From: Nesterenkonia populi
GTDB taxonomy: Bacteria > Actinomycetota > Actinomycetes > Actinomycetales > Micrococcaceae
NCBI RefSeq assembly: GCF_007994735.1
Contig: NZ_VOIL01000001.1
Location: 434,001-498,000 of the forward strand
DNA: 64,000 bases
Reading direction: 5' to 3'
Part shown: in pieces, positions 20,234 through 34,154 of the stretch
Layout: every line of letters begins with the position of its first letter
Position numbering within the stretch: position 1 is the stretch's first letter
The notes under the pieces: model-generated
The model's database searches: none
What the model was told of the DNA's origin: nothing
Seen by the model: only the letters and a program-made list of their open reading frames with translations
Made by a program: the position numbers and the translations under genes

Positions 20234-20613
20234 CGGTGATCGGCCTCCTTGCTCTTGGCCTCGCCGGGGCGTGTCACGCGCAGCAGCCGGTCTTCCAGCT
20301 CCTGCAGCTCTGCCCGGAACGCCTCGGGCTGCTCCGGGGCGTAGAGACCGAGCACATAGAGCGTGTGCCCGCGGCCGGGCGCCTCATCCACGTCGATGGT
20401 GAGGGTGCCGGGGGTCAGGGTGATGAGGTTGCTCAGTGCAGTGATCTCTCTCGGTGTGGCTGCACGGGTTCGGTAGGCGACGATCGCGGGCGTCAGGGCG
20501 CTGCCGGGGGTCAGGATGTCGACGGCGACCTGCCAATTGGCTTGGAACATCTGTCCGACGAACCACACCAGCAGCCCAGGGAGCCGCATCAGCTGCTGTG
20601 CACGGCGGGTCAT
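20230..20613 (-). CDS. mrpE: Mrp antiporter subunit E (MnhE), N-terminally short
   Basis: A 127-residue protein with the MnhE core: an amphipathic membrane segment (LPGLLVWFVGQMFQANWQVA) and then ALSNLITLTPGTLTIDVDE, the family's most conserved stretch. MrpE proteins usually have two or three membrane helices in about 160 residues; here the first hydrophobic part is missing, so the gene is a short version. The ATG overlaps the mrpD stop by four bases, so the short start is the natural one. The C terminus is charged and cytoplasmic. Confidence 0.88.
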   Translation of the reverse strand: MTRRAQQLMRLPGLLVWFVGQMFQANWQVAVDILTPGSALTPAIVAYRTRAATPREITALSNLITLTPGTLTIDVDEAPGRGHTLYVLGLYAPEQPEAFRAELQELEDRLLRVTRPGEAKSKEADHR

Positions 20614-22181
20614 TGGGCCATCACCGCCTCGGTGTAGCTGGTGGTGTCGCTGAGCCCCTCAGCGGCGGTGGTGGCCAGGCCCATCAGCACCTCAGCCCCC
20701 AGGCCGATGCTGATGGTGCAGACGACCAGCAGCGCTGCGGGCAGGATCAGCCGGCGGGGGACCCGGTCGGGGCTGCTGGGGGCGGTGCGGCTGAACTTGC
20801 GGGACAGACGGCCGGCGGCGGGGTCGGTGACGTCAGGGGCGGTCGCCGCGGGGGCCAGCTGCACGGTTTCCTTCACCGGCTCAGGGTCAGCTCCCCAGAA
20901 GGCCCCGTTCCAGATCTTGAGCATAGACAGCAGCGTGAAGAGGCTGACGACGATGGCGCAGGCGGCGGCGATGTAGAGCCCGGCGTCCAGTGAGGCCCGG
21001 ATCAGCGACATCTTGGCGACGAAGCCGGACATCGGGGGGATGCCCACCAGGGAGAGCGCCGCGAGGATGAACACCAGGCCCAGCCAGGGCTCCCGGCGGG
21101 CGTAGCCGCCCAGCTGGGAGAGCTTCCCGGTTCCGGCGTGGTGCTCCACTGCACCGCAGGCGAGGAACAGGGCGGCCTTCACGATGATGTGGTGGACCAT
21201 GTAGAAGATGCCGGCGGCCATCCCGAGAGGGCCGAAGAAGGCCAGCGGGAGCATGATGTAGCCGACCTGACTGGTCATATGGAAGCTCAGGATCGAGCGC
21301 ATGCCGGACTCGCCGAGGGCTCCGAGCACACCGACGATCATGGTGGCCAGCAGCACGACAAGCCAGAGAGTCTCCAGACCTGTCCCCTCATAGATCAGGC
21401 CGTAGACGCGGAAGACGCCGTAGACGCCGATCTTGGTGAGCAGCCCGGAGAGCAGAGCGGTGACCGCGACTGAGGCGAAGGGGTAGGACCGGGGCAGCCA
21501 GGTGTGGACCGGAACCAGTGCGGCCTTGGCGCCCAGGGCCAGCAGCACCACGCCGGTGGCCAGGCCCACAGCGGGCGACTCAGCGGCGGCGCCTGCGAGC
21601 TCGGCCATGTTGACGGTTCCCGCGCTGCCGTAGACCATGCCGACTCCGGCCAGCAGGACGGCAGAGACGAACAGGTTGACGCCGAAGTAGATGCGCCCGG
21701 CCGTCATCGCCGCCGGCCGGCCGCTGCGGGTCAGCAGCACGTAGGAGGGGATGAGCGCGACCTCGATCATCACGAAGAGGTTGAACAGGTCGCCGGTGAG
21801 GAAGGCGCCGTACACCCCCGCTGAGAGCACGAGCACCAGCGGATGGAAGTACGGGTCGGCGTCGTCGCCGGTGAAGACGGCGAAGAGCGTGCAGACCAGC
21901 ACCATGAGGGCGGCCACGCTCAGCATCAGGGCGGAGAAGGTGTCCAGCACGAACGGGATGGAGATGCCGGCGTCCCATCCTGAGACCTGCTCTGCGATCA
22001 CGGAGCCGTCGCTGACGGTGACCAGGGCAGTGATCGCGCCCCCCAGTGCGAGGGCGTGGACCGCCAGGGCGAGAGCACGCTGCAGGGCCGGCGAGCGGCG
22101 GGCGAGGAGAGCGGCTGCGGCGAGAAGGATCGGCAGCCACAGGAAGGCCGGCAGCAGCGCCGCGAGGATGTCGTGGCTCAT
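20610..22181 (-). CDS. mrpD: Mrp antiporter subunit D (MnhD, NuoM/N-like)
   Basis: A 523-residue proton-channel-type subunit related to complex I NuoM and NuoN, with about 14 membrane helices. The key helix-5 glutamate is kept (LFNLFVMIEVALIPSYVLL), as are the helix-7 lysine (GAKAALVPVHTWLP) and the helix-12 lysine (SGFVAKMSLIRASL). It carries out cation/proton exchange with MrpA. A polar insertion of about 40 residues before the last helix faces the cytoplasm. It overlaps mrpC and mrpE by four bases on each side. Confidence 0.94.
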   Translation of the reverse strand: MSHDILAALLPAFLWLPILLAAAALLARRSPALQRALALAVHALALGGAITALVTVSDGSVIAEQVSGWDAGISIPFVLDTFSALMLSVAALMVLVCTLFAVFTGDDADPYFHPLVLVLSAGVYGAFLTGDLFNLFVMIEVALIPSYVLLTRSGRPAAMTAGRIYFGVNLFVSAVLLAGVGMVYGSAGTVNMAELAGAAAESPAVGLATGVVLLALGAKAALVPVHTWLPRSYPFASVAVTALLSGLLTKIGVYGVFRVYGLIYEGTGLETLWLVVLLATMIVGVLGALGESGMRSILSFHMTSQVGYIMLPLAFFGPLGMAAGIFYMVHHIIVKAALFLACGAVEHHAGTGKLSQLGGYARREPWLGLVFILAALSLVGIPPMSGFVAKMSLIRASLDAGLYIAAACAIVVSLFTLLSMLKIWNGAFWGADPEPVKETVQLAPAATAPDVTDPAAGRLSRKFSRTAPSSPDRVPRRLILPAALLVVCTISIGLGAEVLMGLATTAAEGLSDTTSYTEAVMAQ

Positions 22182-22615
22182 GCGTGCGCCCTCCCCTCGG
22201 TGCGTCCTGTGGGCTGGTTTCCGCTGCGGTGGGTGCCGAGGGGCTCTCCGCGCGGCGGCGAGTCCACGACGGTTCCGGTGTGCTCATCGGCGTCGGAGGG
22301 CTCGGCGTCGGAGGGGCTGCCGTCCTCGTCGCCGCCGTGGCCGGCCAGGGCGAACAGGTAGACCGTCAGGGCGAAGGTGATGACGATGGCGGTCAGGGCA
22401 AACGCTTGAAGCAGCGGATCCGCGATCCCTTCGGATGGAGAGCCCTCGCCCACATAGGCGGGTTCGCGGCCCTCTTGGCCCCCGGCGGCGAGGATGATGA
22501 CGTTGGCGGCGTGGCCGATAAGCACAAAGCCCAAGGCTGCGCGGACCAAGCCCCGCTGCAGGATCAGGTAGACGCCCCCTGCCACGAGCACGGTGACCAG
22601 CAGTGCGGCGCTCAT
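22178..22615 (-). CDS. mrpC: Mrp antiporter subunit C (MnhC, NuoK-like)
   Basis: A 145-residue protein with three membrane helices, homologous to NuoK. Landmarks are GGVYLILQRGLVRAALGFVL with IGHAANVIILAAGG, and DPLLQAFALTAIVITFALTV containing the conserved LTAIVI segment. About 40 C-terminal residues form a hydrophilic tail rich in Asp, Ser, Pro and Arg that most MrpC proteins lack. It overlaps both neighbours by four bases. Confidence 0.93.
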   Translation of the reverse strand: MSAALLVTVLVAGGVYLILQRGLVRAALGFVLIGHAANVIILAAGGQEGREPAYVGEGSPSEGIADPLLQAFALTAIVITFALTVYLFALAGHGGDEDGSPSDAEPSDADEHTGTVVDSPPRGEPLGTHRSGNQPTGRTEGRAHA

Positions 22616-25419
22616 CGGCTCTCACCTCCTGAAGATTCGGCGGTTTCTCTGTCTGGGGGCTGGGGCTGGCCCGCTGCAGCGTCGGGCAGGTCGGCGCTGA
22701 GCACTTTCCCGCGGGTGAATCGGTCCAGCGCAGCGGCCACCAGGCCCAGTACGGCGAAGAAGACTCCGAGGTCGAAGATCAGCGACGTGGTGACTGCCTG
22801 ATACAGCGGTCCGATCTCGATGCTTCCGGTGATCGGACGGAGGAAGGAGCCTTGGATCAGTCCGAGGGTCCCGGCGGCCACCGCAATGATGAGCCCCGCA
22901 GCCAGCAGTCCGGCAGGGCGAAGCCTGGATGGAGCGTCTGCTGACCGGGGCAGCCGGGCGATGACCACAGCCAGGGCGGCAACCAGCGCGGCGACGAACC
23001 CTCCGCCCGGCTCGTAGTGGCCGCGCCAGAGCAGCCACAGCGCGACGGCGGCGATCAGCGGCACCAGGATTGTGCTGATGGTGCTCAGCACGTTGCGGTC
23101 GCCGGGCAGGTCCATGGAGCGGGCCTTCTCGTCAGGCCGTGCTTCGCCGCGCAGCAGGGCCAGCAGCCCGACGGCTGCCACCGCCAGCACTGTGATCTCC
23201 CCGAAGGTGTCCAGGCCGCGGAAGTCCACGAGGATCGAGTTGACCAGGTTGGTGCCCCCGGCGGCTTCCTCGGTCTCCTGGACGTACCAGTCGGCGGCGA
23301 ACGTCGGGTCCCGCCGTCCGGTGAGCACCAGGGTCGCGGCCCCGGCGCAGAGGCCGATGACCACAGCGACCACTGCTGCTCCCCCGCGGCGCAGGGCCCC
23401 CACGGGCGCGAAGAGATCGGGCAGCCTGCGCAGCACGAGCACCGCGACGACCACGGTGAGGATCTCCACCAGCATCTGGGTCAGGGCGAGGTCGACTCCG
23501 CCCAGCAGCAGGAACCATCCGGCGATGAGGAATCCTACGATGCCGAGCATCACGACTGCGCCGAAGCGGGAGCGGGTCAGGCACAGTCCGAGAACGGCCA
23601 GCGCTGTCAGGGAGACGACGAACCAGTCCTGCGGACGCGAGGCGGGAATGTCCACGGCGGGACCGACCCCTAGGATGGCAGCCGCCAGGCCGAGGGCCGC
23701 TATCGCTCCCAATGGCCAGAGCACGTGCGGAGCCAGAGCTCCGGAGCGGGCAGGACGAGCGATCCAGTCGCAGAACCGCAGCAGCCCCGCGTACCCGGCG
23801 TCGTAGACCTGTACGCCGGTGACCGGCAGGACGAGCCGCTTCAGCGCACGGTCCACCGGGCCGCGGGCCAGGAAGAGCGCCAGGCCGAGCACCACTGTGG
23901 CCACGGACATCCAGAGCGCCGGGGAGGCGACCGAGGTGGGCAGCAGACTCAGTCCGGCGTAGGCGTCCGCTGAGAGCACGGTGTCTTGGACTGAGCGGTC
24001 GAACAGGGGGTTGAGGTAGTCGACGAAAATGCCCAGCATGAGTCCCGCCACTGCGGGCACTGCAGCAGGGACGAGGAAGCTCCAGTGCGCGTCGTAGAGC
24101 CCTCGTTGATGGGTCGGCCCGGAGAATGCGCCCCAGAGCAGCCGGAAGCTGTAGGCGAAGGTGACCGCGGCTGAGGCCACTGCCACGGTCCCGACGGCCC
24201 ACCCCCAGCCTCCGGGGAGGTTCAGGAAGGCATAGTAGCTCTCCTCCTTTGAGACGAACCCGAGGAAGGGGGGCAGCCCGGCCATGGACATCGCCGCCAA
24301 GCCTGTCAGGACTGCGGTGAACGGCATGACTCGGTAGAGGCCTGAGAGCTCTCGGATGTCTCTGCTGCCGGCTTCCTTGTCGATCACGCCGACAAGCATG
24401 AACAGGGTGGCTTTGAACAGCGCGTGGGAGAAGCTGTGCAGTCCTGCGACTCCCAACGCTTCGTTGGTGCCGACGCCGATCAGCGCCACAATCCAGCCCA
24501 GCTGGCTGACGGTCGAATAGGCGAGCAGCGCCTTGAGGTCGTGCTGCTGGAGGGCGAACACGGCGCCGATCGCTGTGGTGATCAGGCCTAGGGTGAGGAG
24601 TACGGCGGTCCACCACCAGAAGTCGGCGAACAGCTCGGAGAAGCGCATCAGAACATAGATGCCGGCTTTCACCAGTGTGGCGGCGTGAAGGTACGCGCTG
24701 ACCGGGGTGAGGGCCACCATCGCGTCGGGCAGCCAGAAGTGGACGGGGAACTGCGCGGACTTGGTGATCGCCGCGTAGATGATCAGGCCGCCGATCCATG
24801 GCGCGTAGGGGGAGGAGGAGACGGTCTCGGCGTCGGCGAGGATGGCAGTGAGGTCAGTCGTTCCTGTGGTGTGCCAGAGCAGCAGCACCGCGCCCAGGAG
24901 CGCGAAGCCTCCGGATGCTGTGATCACGAAGGCCCGGGTGGCGGATCTGGCCTGGTGCAGGCCTTGTCCGCCGATGAGGAAGAATGAGCACAGGGTGGTG
25001 ATCTCGAAGAAGACGAAGAGGGTGATGAGGTCGGCGGAGAGGACCATGCCGAGCATCGCGGTGGCGAAGAGCGCCAGCAGGGTGTAGAGCCGGCCGTGGT
25101 CGTACTCCTCGCTCAGGTACCGAGCGCAGTAGGACATGATCAGGCCGCCGACGCCCAGCACGAGGATGGAGAAGACCAGGCTGAGTCCGTCCAGGTGCAG
25201 GCGCAGTGCGATGTCGAGGCTGCTGATCCACATCCACTCGCCGGTGACGGTGCCGCCGTCCAGGACCTTTGGAGCCCCGCTGAGCACCAGGCCCAGGGCT
25301 GTCAGGAACAGTGCGGCGATGGGGTAGCCGGCGTTGCGGCCGAAGCGGTAGGAGAGGGGACGAGCGACTCCGACAGCTATGAGCATTGTGGCCATAGCCG
25401 TCAGCAGCGTCATCAGCAC
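22612..25419 (-). CDS. mrpA: Mrp antiporter subunit A fused to subunit B (MrpAB)
   Basis: A 935-residue membrane protein that begins the operon. Residues 1 to about 500 are the NuoL-like antiporter module, with the helix-5 glutamate in TLFVFFEITTLCSFFLIGG, the helix-7 lysine region TKSAQFPVHFWLP and a distal lysine (LGFVSKEESYYAFL). The middle (about 570-750) is the MrpA-specific extension with a DUF4040 segment (GVDLALTQMLVEILTVVVAV) and an MbhE-like part (NSILVDFRGLDTFGE). The end (about 780-910) is an MnhB domain (RGHYEPGGGFVAALVAALA), so separate mrpB is absent. The complex exports Na+ or K+ in exchange for protons and supports growth at high pH or salt. Confidence 0.94.
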   Translation of the reverse strand: MLMTLLTAMATMLIAVGVARPLSYRFGRNAGYPIAALFLTALGLVLSGAPKVLDGGTVTGEWMWISSLDIALRLHLDGLSLVFSILVLGVGGLIMSYCARYLSEEYDHGRLYTLLALFATAMLGMVLSADLITLFVFFEITTLCSFFLIGGQGLHQARSATRAFVITASGGFALLGAVLLLWHTTGTTDLTAILADAETVSSSPYAPWIGGLIIYAAITKSAQFPVHFWLPDAMVALTPVSAYLHAATLVKAGIYVLMRFSELFADFWWWTAVLLTLGLITTAIGAVFALQQHDLKALLAYSTVSQLGWIVALIGVGTNEALGVAGLHSFSHALFKATLFMLVGVIDKEAGSRDIRELSGLYRVMPFTAVLTGLAAMSMAGLPPFLGFVSKEESYYAFLNLPGGWGWAVGTVAVASAAVTFAYSFRLLWGAFSGPTHQRGLYDAHWSFLVPAAVPAVAGLMLGIFVDYLNPLFDRSVQDTVLSADAYAGLSLLPTSVASPALWMSVATVVLGLALFLARGPVDRALKRLVLPVTGVQVYDAGYAGLLRFCDWIARPARSGALAPHVLWPLGAIAALGLAAAILGVGPAVDIPASRPQDWFVVSLTALAVLGLCLTRSRFGAVVMLGIVGFLIAGWFLLLGGVDLALTQMLVEILTVVVAVLVLRRLPDLFAPVGALRRGGAAVVAVVIGLCAGAATLVLTGRRDPTFAADWYVQETEEAAGGTNLVNSILVDFRGLDTFGEITVLAVAAVGLLALLRGEARPDEKARSMDLPGDRNVLSTISTILVPLIAAVALWLLWRGHYEPGGGFVAALVAALAVVIARLPRSADAPSRLRPAGLLAAGLIIAVAAGTLGLIQGSFLRPITGSIEIGPLYQAVTTSLIFDLGVFFAVLGLVAAALDRFTRGKVLSADLPDAAAGQPQPPDRETAESSGGESR

Positions 25420-25601
25420 GTCCTTCCGTCATGGGGCGGGGTGTCGTCCTGGTGGCGCTGCATACCGATGCAGCGCATCCGGGAACTGTTCAGGGTACTG
25501 CGAAGTAATAGCGCGAAGATCCTGATGGATATTCCACCCTACATGGCCGCACGTCGAGGGCCCTGCAGTACTGGCCGTGTGGATATTTCGGGGCGGCAAA
25601 A

Positions 25602-25632
25602 AGCCCGGTACCGGGCGGGCTGGTACCGGGCT
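25602..25632 (-). terminator. Rho-independent terminator of tRNA-Pro
   Basis: On the minus strand, an 11-base stem (AGCCCGGTACC with GGTACCGGGCT) is followed directly by TTTTTGCC, a clear intrinsic terminator 27 bases after the tRNA. Confidence 0.85.
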
Positions 25633-25657
25633 GCATCCCTGTTGTCTCAGGGTTCCA

Positions 25658-25735
<78 letters not shown>

Positions 25736-25802
25736 TGGTCGCTATGCGCGATTGTTTATCATACAGGCATTTGTGGGTTGCCACGAATCTGTTGGCGGCG
25801 GC

Positions 25803-25846
25803 AGAAAGGCCCCTGATCTGCTTCTTCGCAGTTCAGGGGCCTTTCT
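25803..25846 (-). terminator. Terminator of the rRNA operon
   Basis: A perfect 14-base stem (AGAAAGGCCCCTGA, 25803-25816, with 25833-25846) lies 12 bases beyond the 5S gene, and the minus-strand arm ends in CCTTTCT. It could also work in the other direction. Confidence 0.8.
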
Positions 25847-25857
25847 GTGAAAGTGTG

Positions 25858-25975
25858 TCCGGCGGTGACCTACTCTCCCACACTGTTTCCGGTGCAGTAC
25901 CATCGGCGCTGTGGGTCTTAGCTTCCGGGTTCGGGATGGGACCGGGCGTTTCCCCCACGCTATGACCGCCGTAAC
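25858..25975 (-). rRNA. rrf: 5S ribosomal RNA
   Basis: About 118 bases starting GTTACGGCGGTCATAGCG on the minus strand, with the conserved CCCGGTCCCATCCCGAACC and a 3' arm (GTCACCGCCGG) that pairs with the 5' end. It follows the 23S gene by about 200 bases. The ends are placed by family knowledge and may be off by a few bases. Confidence 0.93.
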
Positions 25976-26175
25976 CCTAGACCACACCCCACCAACCACC
26001 AAAGAAGAGGGGGGGCGTGGAAATCTATGGGCCACGAACAACAAGGATCGTGACGAACAATATTGACTTGGACAAAGGTCTGCTTCCATCAAACACAGGG
26101 TTTGTTGAAAGAGGACCGCAGAGTGGACGCAGCACAGAGTTCACAACATATTGAGCATATGCGTTGTGGTGGTGG

Positions 26176-31244
<5,069 letters not shown>

Positions 31245-31330
31245 TAGATGAATAGTTGATCTGGCATGTCACGTCTTCCCACACGGGGGTGTGGTAGCGT
31301 GACCACCAATAAATAAATAATTGGTATCAA

Positions 31331-31362
31331 CAAACTTGGCACACTATTGAGTTCTCAAGCAG
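31331..31362 (-). promoter_or_regulatory. rRNA leader antitermination element
   Basis: On the minus strand, CTTGAGAACTCAATAGTGTG is the conserved actinobacterial rRNA leader element (boxA-like), about 90 bases before the 16S gene. A hairpin arm pair CCGGAA...TTCCGG at 31381-31400 also lies in the leader. Confidence 0.7.
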
Positions 31363-31422
31363 CAATCGCTGTCAGCACCACCGGAAGGAATCTCTTCCGG
31401 ATCGCTCTGAAGCAACTTTTCT

Positions 31423-31452
31423 ATCTTACCTGACTCTTCTTTGGAGTGTCAA
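31423..31452 (-). promoter_or_regulatory. Main rRNA operon promoter
   Basis: On the minus strand, TTGACA (31447-31452) and TAAGAT (31423-31428) are separated by 18 bases, close to the consensus. Transcription would begin near 31415, about 170 bases before 16S. Upstream, 31486-31501 (GGATCATATTTGATCC) is an inverted repeat that could bind a regulator. The rest of 31502-31653 shows only a small TTCG-loop hairpin (31613-31626) near the end of the preceding gene. Confidence 0.8.
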
Positions 31453-31653
31453 CTCCGTTTTGTCTGAGTCATTTCGACAGAAGACGGATCATATTTGATC
31501 CTAGATCGCCTTGAGCTTTCTGCCATATCGGCTGTGCTCTGCGGCGCGGATAGAAACTTTATATCTCTCCGACACCCTGCGCAAGTCCGGATTTCTCCGA
31601 GCCCCGCTGGGCCGCTCCGAAGAGCGTGAGGTCTACTCTAACCCCAGGTCAGA

Positions 31654-33165
31654 TCAGTTGTCGACCTGGAGCAGCATGCTGGGCCGAAACACCCACTGCC
31701 CGTTCCACCTGCGGAAGAGATCCAGCGCCTCAGCGAGCATGGCGGCCCGGAAGAACACCGAATCCACACCGGCGCTGTCTGCGTCCGAAGCCCGGTATCC
31801 CGACAGGAAAGCCTGTGTGAACTCCTCGTACCAGAGGCCGAAGTTCACGGGCTCGGCAGGGGCGTCCGCCTCAGCGCTCGAGGCAGTCCCGGCGTTGGCG
31901 TTCGCCTCCTCCTGCTCGGCCGCCGCCCGGAGGATCTCCGGGGTCTCCGCGGCCACCTGCATCACCGCATCGGCGGACGACATCAGAACCATGACCACAT
32001 CGCGGAGGCCCAGCGCATGGGACATCAGCCCCTGCGGCTCCCGCACCAGCCACTTGTCCTCAGCCGTCCGGCGCAGATGCTCCACACCCAGGTCGCCGTG
32101 GATCTGCTGCAGCATCAGCGGCTCATCCGCGTCGCGCAGCTGCATCCGCATCAGGTCGATGACCTCATTGAGGTCCGCTGCCTCATCTTCGTCGAATTCC
32201 TCGCGCGCCTGCTCCCACTGCTGAGCCAAGGCGGTCTGAGCGCTTCCCGCCATGCTCCTCAGCTGCTCCGCGGACTGCGGGTGCGAGCCGAAGGAGCCTG
32301 CCAGATCCGCATGGAATGTGCCCACGGCGCGCCCCAGCTGCTCGCCTCCGGAGCGGAAGTCCTCACCTGCCTGCAGAGCCTCACGGATGACCGTCCCCGC
32401 ATCGGGCGCGGCCAGCCCCGCCTCCCGAATCACGCCAAGGGTGCCGGAGACCCAGTAGCCGGGGTCCTCCTCATCGTCCTTCTGCTCCCAAGCCCCGGTG
32501 ATCGTCCCAAGAACCTTCGGGATCACCTCGCAGTGCGCCTGGCTCAGCGTCACCAGGGCGTCCAGCAGCTCATCCTGCTCTCCCTCGGGACGGCGGACCA
32601 GGTCTACGACTCTTCGCTGATCCCATGCCGGGCCATCCTCCGCACCCTCCGGGATCACCAGGGTGCGGGAGACACCGTCGCGCGGAGGCTCGACGCCGGT
32701 GCGGCGCAGCCCGACCGTCGTCGGCTCACTCCGGTCAAAGTCCGCGTAGGCCTGCCCGCGGGAGCGGCCGTTGCGGCTGCCCTGCCCGCGGCGGGCCATT
32801 TCGATCCACGCAGCGAGGAAAGCGCGGTCTCCCGCGCCGTCGTACACCCACAGCTCACCGTGCTCCGGGGAGGTCAGCTTCCCGATGAAGGCCGACTTGC
32901 CGGCCAGCGCGGACGGGCGGGAGCGCAGGACCACCGGCACCGAGATCCGTTCGGGGCCCTCCGGGTGCGCCACCTCGAAGATGTGCAGCTCCAGGAAGAG
33001 CCTGCTGTCCGCGTCGCCCTCCGGGGTGGGCAGACGCAGGCCCCCCACGCGGGTCAGCGACAGCCGCCCGCGCGGAGCTCGGAACCACGGCTGGTGGGGC
33101 AGCCAGGTGCTGAGGATCTCGAAGAATCCCGGCTGCTCCTCACCCCGGATCCGGGAGCCCATCAC
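31654..33165 (-). CDS. Maltokinase-like protein with altered metal-binding motif
   Basis: A 503-residue protein. The N-terminal part (about 20-130) resembles the maltokinase N-terminal cap and the rest is an aminoglycoside-phosphotransferase-like kinase fold. The catalytic-loop motif is partly kept (QQIHGDLGVEHLRR). In active maltokinases the loop continues as HLGQ and is followed by an Asp-Phe-Glu-Gly-Glu-Pro metal-binding motif. Here these read GVEH and REPQGLM, so the metal-binding Asp is not conserved. Weak or lost activity, or a binding role, is likely. The start overlaps the rlmB stop by four bases, placing it at the end of the ispDF-cysS-rlmB group. Confidence 0.75.
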   Translation of the reverse strand: MMGSRIRGEEQPGFFEILSTWLPHQPWFRAPRGRLSLTRVGGLRLPTPEGDADSRLFLELHIFEVAHPEGPERISVPVVLRSRPSALAGKSAFIGKLTSPEHGELWVYDGAGDRAFLAAWIEMARRGQGSRNGRSRGQAYADFDRSEPTTVGLRRTGVEPPRDGVSRTLVIPEGAEDGPAWDQRRVVDLVRRPEGEQDELLDALVTLSQAHCEVIPKVLGTITGAWEQKDDEEDPGYWVSGTLGVIREAGLAAPDAGTVIREALQAGEDFRSGGEQLGRAVGTFHADLAGSFGSHPQSAEQLRSMAGSAQTALAQQWEQAREEFDEDEAADLNEVIDLMRMQLRDADEPLMLQQIHGDLGVEHLRRTAEDKWLVREPQGLMSHALGLRDVVMVLMSSADAVMQVAAETPEILRAAAEQEEANANAGTASSAEADAPAEPVNFGLWYEEFTQAFLSGYRASDADSAGVDSVFFRAAMLAEALDLFRRWNGQWVFRPSMLLQVDN

Positions 33166-34154
33166 TGCCGGACCCCCCCACGAAGAGTCGAGATCTCGTA
33201 CAGGCTGATGCCTACCGCCATCGACGCGTTCAGCGACTCCGTGCTCGCGGCGATCGGAATGGAGACGATCGTGTCACAGGTCTCCGACACCAGGCGGGAG
33301 AGGCCCTTGCCCTCCGAGCCGACCACCAGCACCAGGGGCTCATTCGCCAGGCTCATCCCCGGCAGGCTCAGATCCCCGTCGCCGTCCAGGCCGGCCACGA
33401 AGTAGCCCTGCTCCTGAGCATGCTTCAGCGTCTGAGTCAGGTTCTTGGCCTGCGCCACCGGAACCCGGGCCGCCGCACCCGCAGAGGTCTTCCAGGTGGT
33501 CGCCGTCACCCCGGCGCTGCGACGCTCAGGGACGATCGCACCCGAGGCGCCGAAAGCTGCCCCAGCCCGCAGGATTGCCCCGAGGTTCCGGGGGTCGGTG
33601 ATCGAATCGCAGGCGATGAACAGCGGCGGCTGGGCGATGTGGCCCTTCCGGGCACGCTCGAGCTCACCCTCGAGCAGCTCCTGAGGGTCTGCGTACTCAT
33701 ACGGCTGCAGCACCAGAGCAAGCCCCTGGTGCACGGCGTCGCCGGTGAAGCTGTCCAGCTGCCGGCGGCCCACCTCCTTGACCCGGATTCCCTGCTCGGC
33801 AGAGTGCCGCAGGGCCTCACGCACCCGGCCGTCGTACTCGATGTCGGTGGCGATCCGCAGCTCCACCGCAGGAACCCGCTCAGCCAGCGCCTCCACGACC
33901 GGGTTGCGGCCGGCCACGACGTCGTCCGCGCCACGGCCCGAGCCGCGAGTGCGGGGCTGGCTCGCGGCACGCTTGGCCTCGGCCCGCTCGGCGAGCTGCT
34001 TCTGCCGATGCGCCTTATGGTAAACGCGGTCCTCCGCCTTGGGAGTGGGGCCCTTGCCGACAAGCTTTCGGCGGCCCTGGCCCCCTGAGCCCACGGTCGC
34101 GCCCTTCTTCTCCTTGCGGACGGCTGCGCTCTTGGGACGAGAATCCTTGGCCAT
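33162..34154 (-). CDS. rlmB: 23S rRNA 2'-O-ribose methyltransferase RlmB (SpoU/TrmH)
   Basis: A 330-residue SpoU-family methyltransferase that likely methylates G2251 (E. coli numbering) of 23S rRNA with S-adenosylmethionine. The first 75 residues are a Lys/Arg-rich extension common in actinobacteria. Then comes the L30e-like substrate domain (VAGRNPVVEAL) and the knotted SPOUT domain with its three motifs: DPRNLGAILRAGAAFGASG, LVVGSEGKGLSRL, and IPIAASTESLNASMA. It starts on the base where cysS ends (TGATG), so it is translationally coupled. Confidence 0.93.
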   Translation of the reverse strand: MAKDSRPKSAAVRKEKKGATVGSGGQGRRKLVGKGPTPKAEDRVYHKAHRQKQLAERAEAKRAASQPRTRGSGRGADDVVAGRNPVVEALAERVPAVELRIATDIEYDGRVREALRHSAEQGIRVKEVGRRQLDSFTGDAVHQGLALVLQPYEYADPQELLEGELERARKGHIAQPPLFIACDSITDPRNLGAILRAGAAFGASGAIVPERRSAGVTATTWKTSAGAAARVPVAQAKNLTQTLKHAQEQGYFVAGLDGDGDLSLPGMSLANEPLVLVVGSEGKGLSRLVSETCDTIVSIPIAASTESLNASMAVGISLYEISTLRGGVRQ

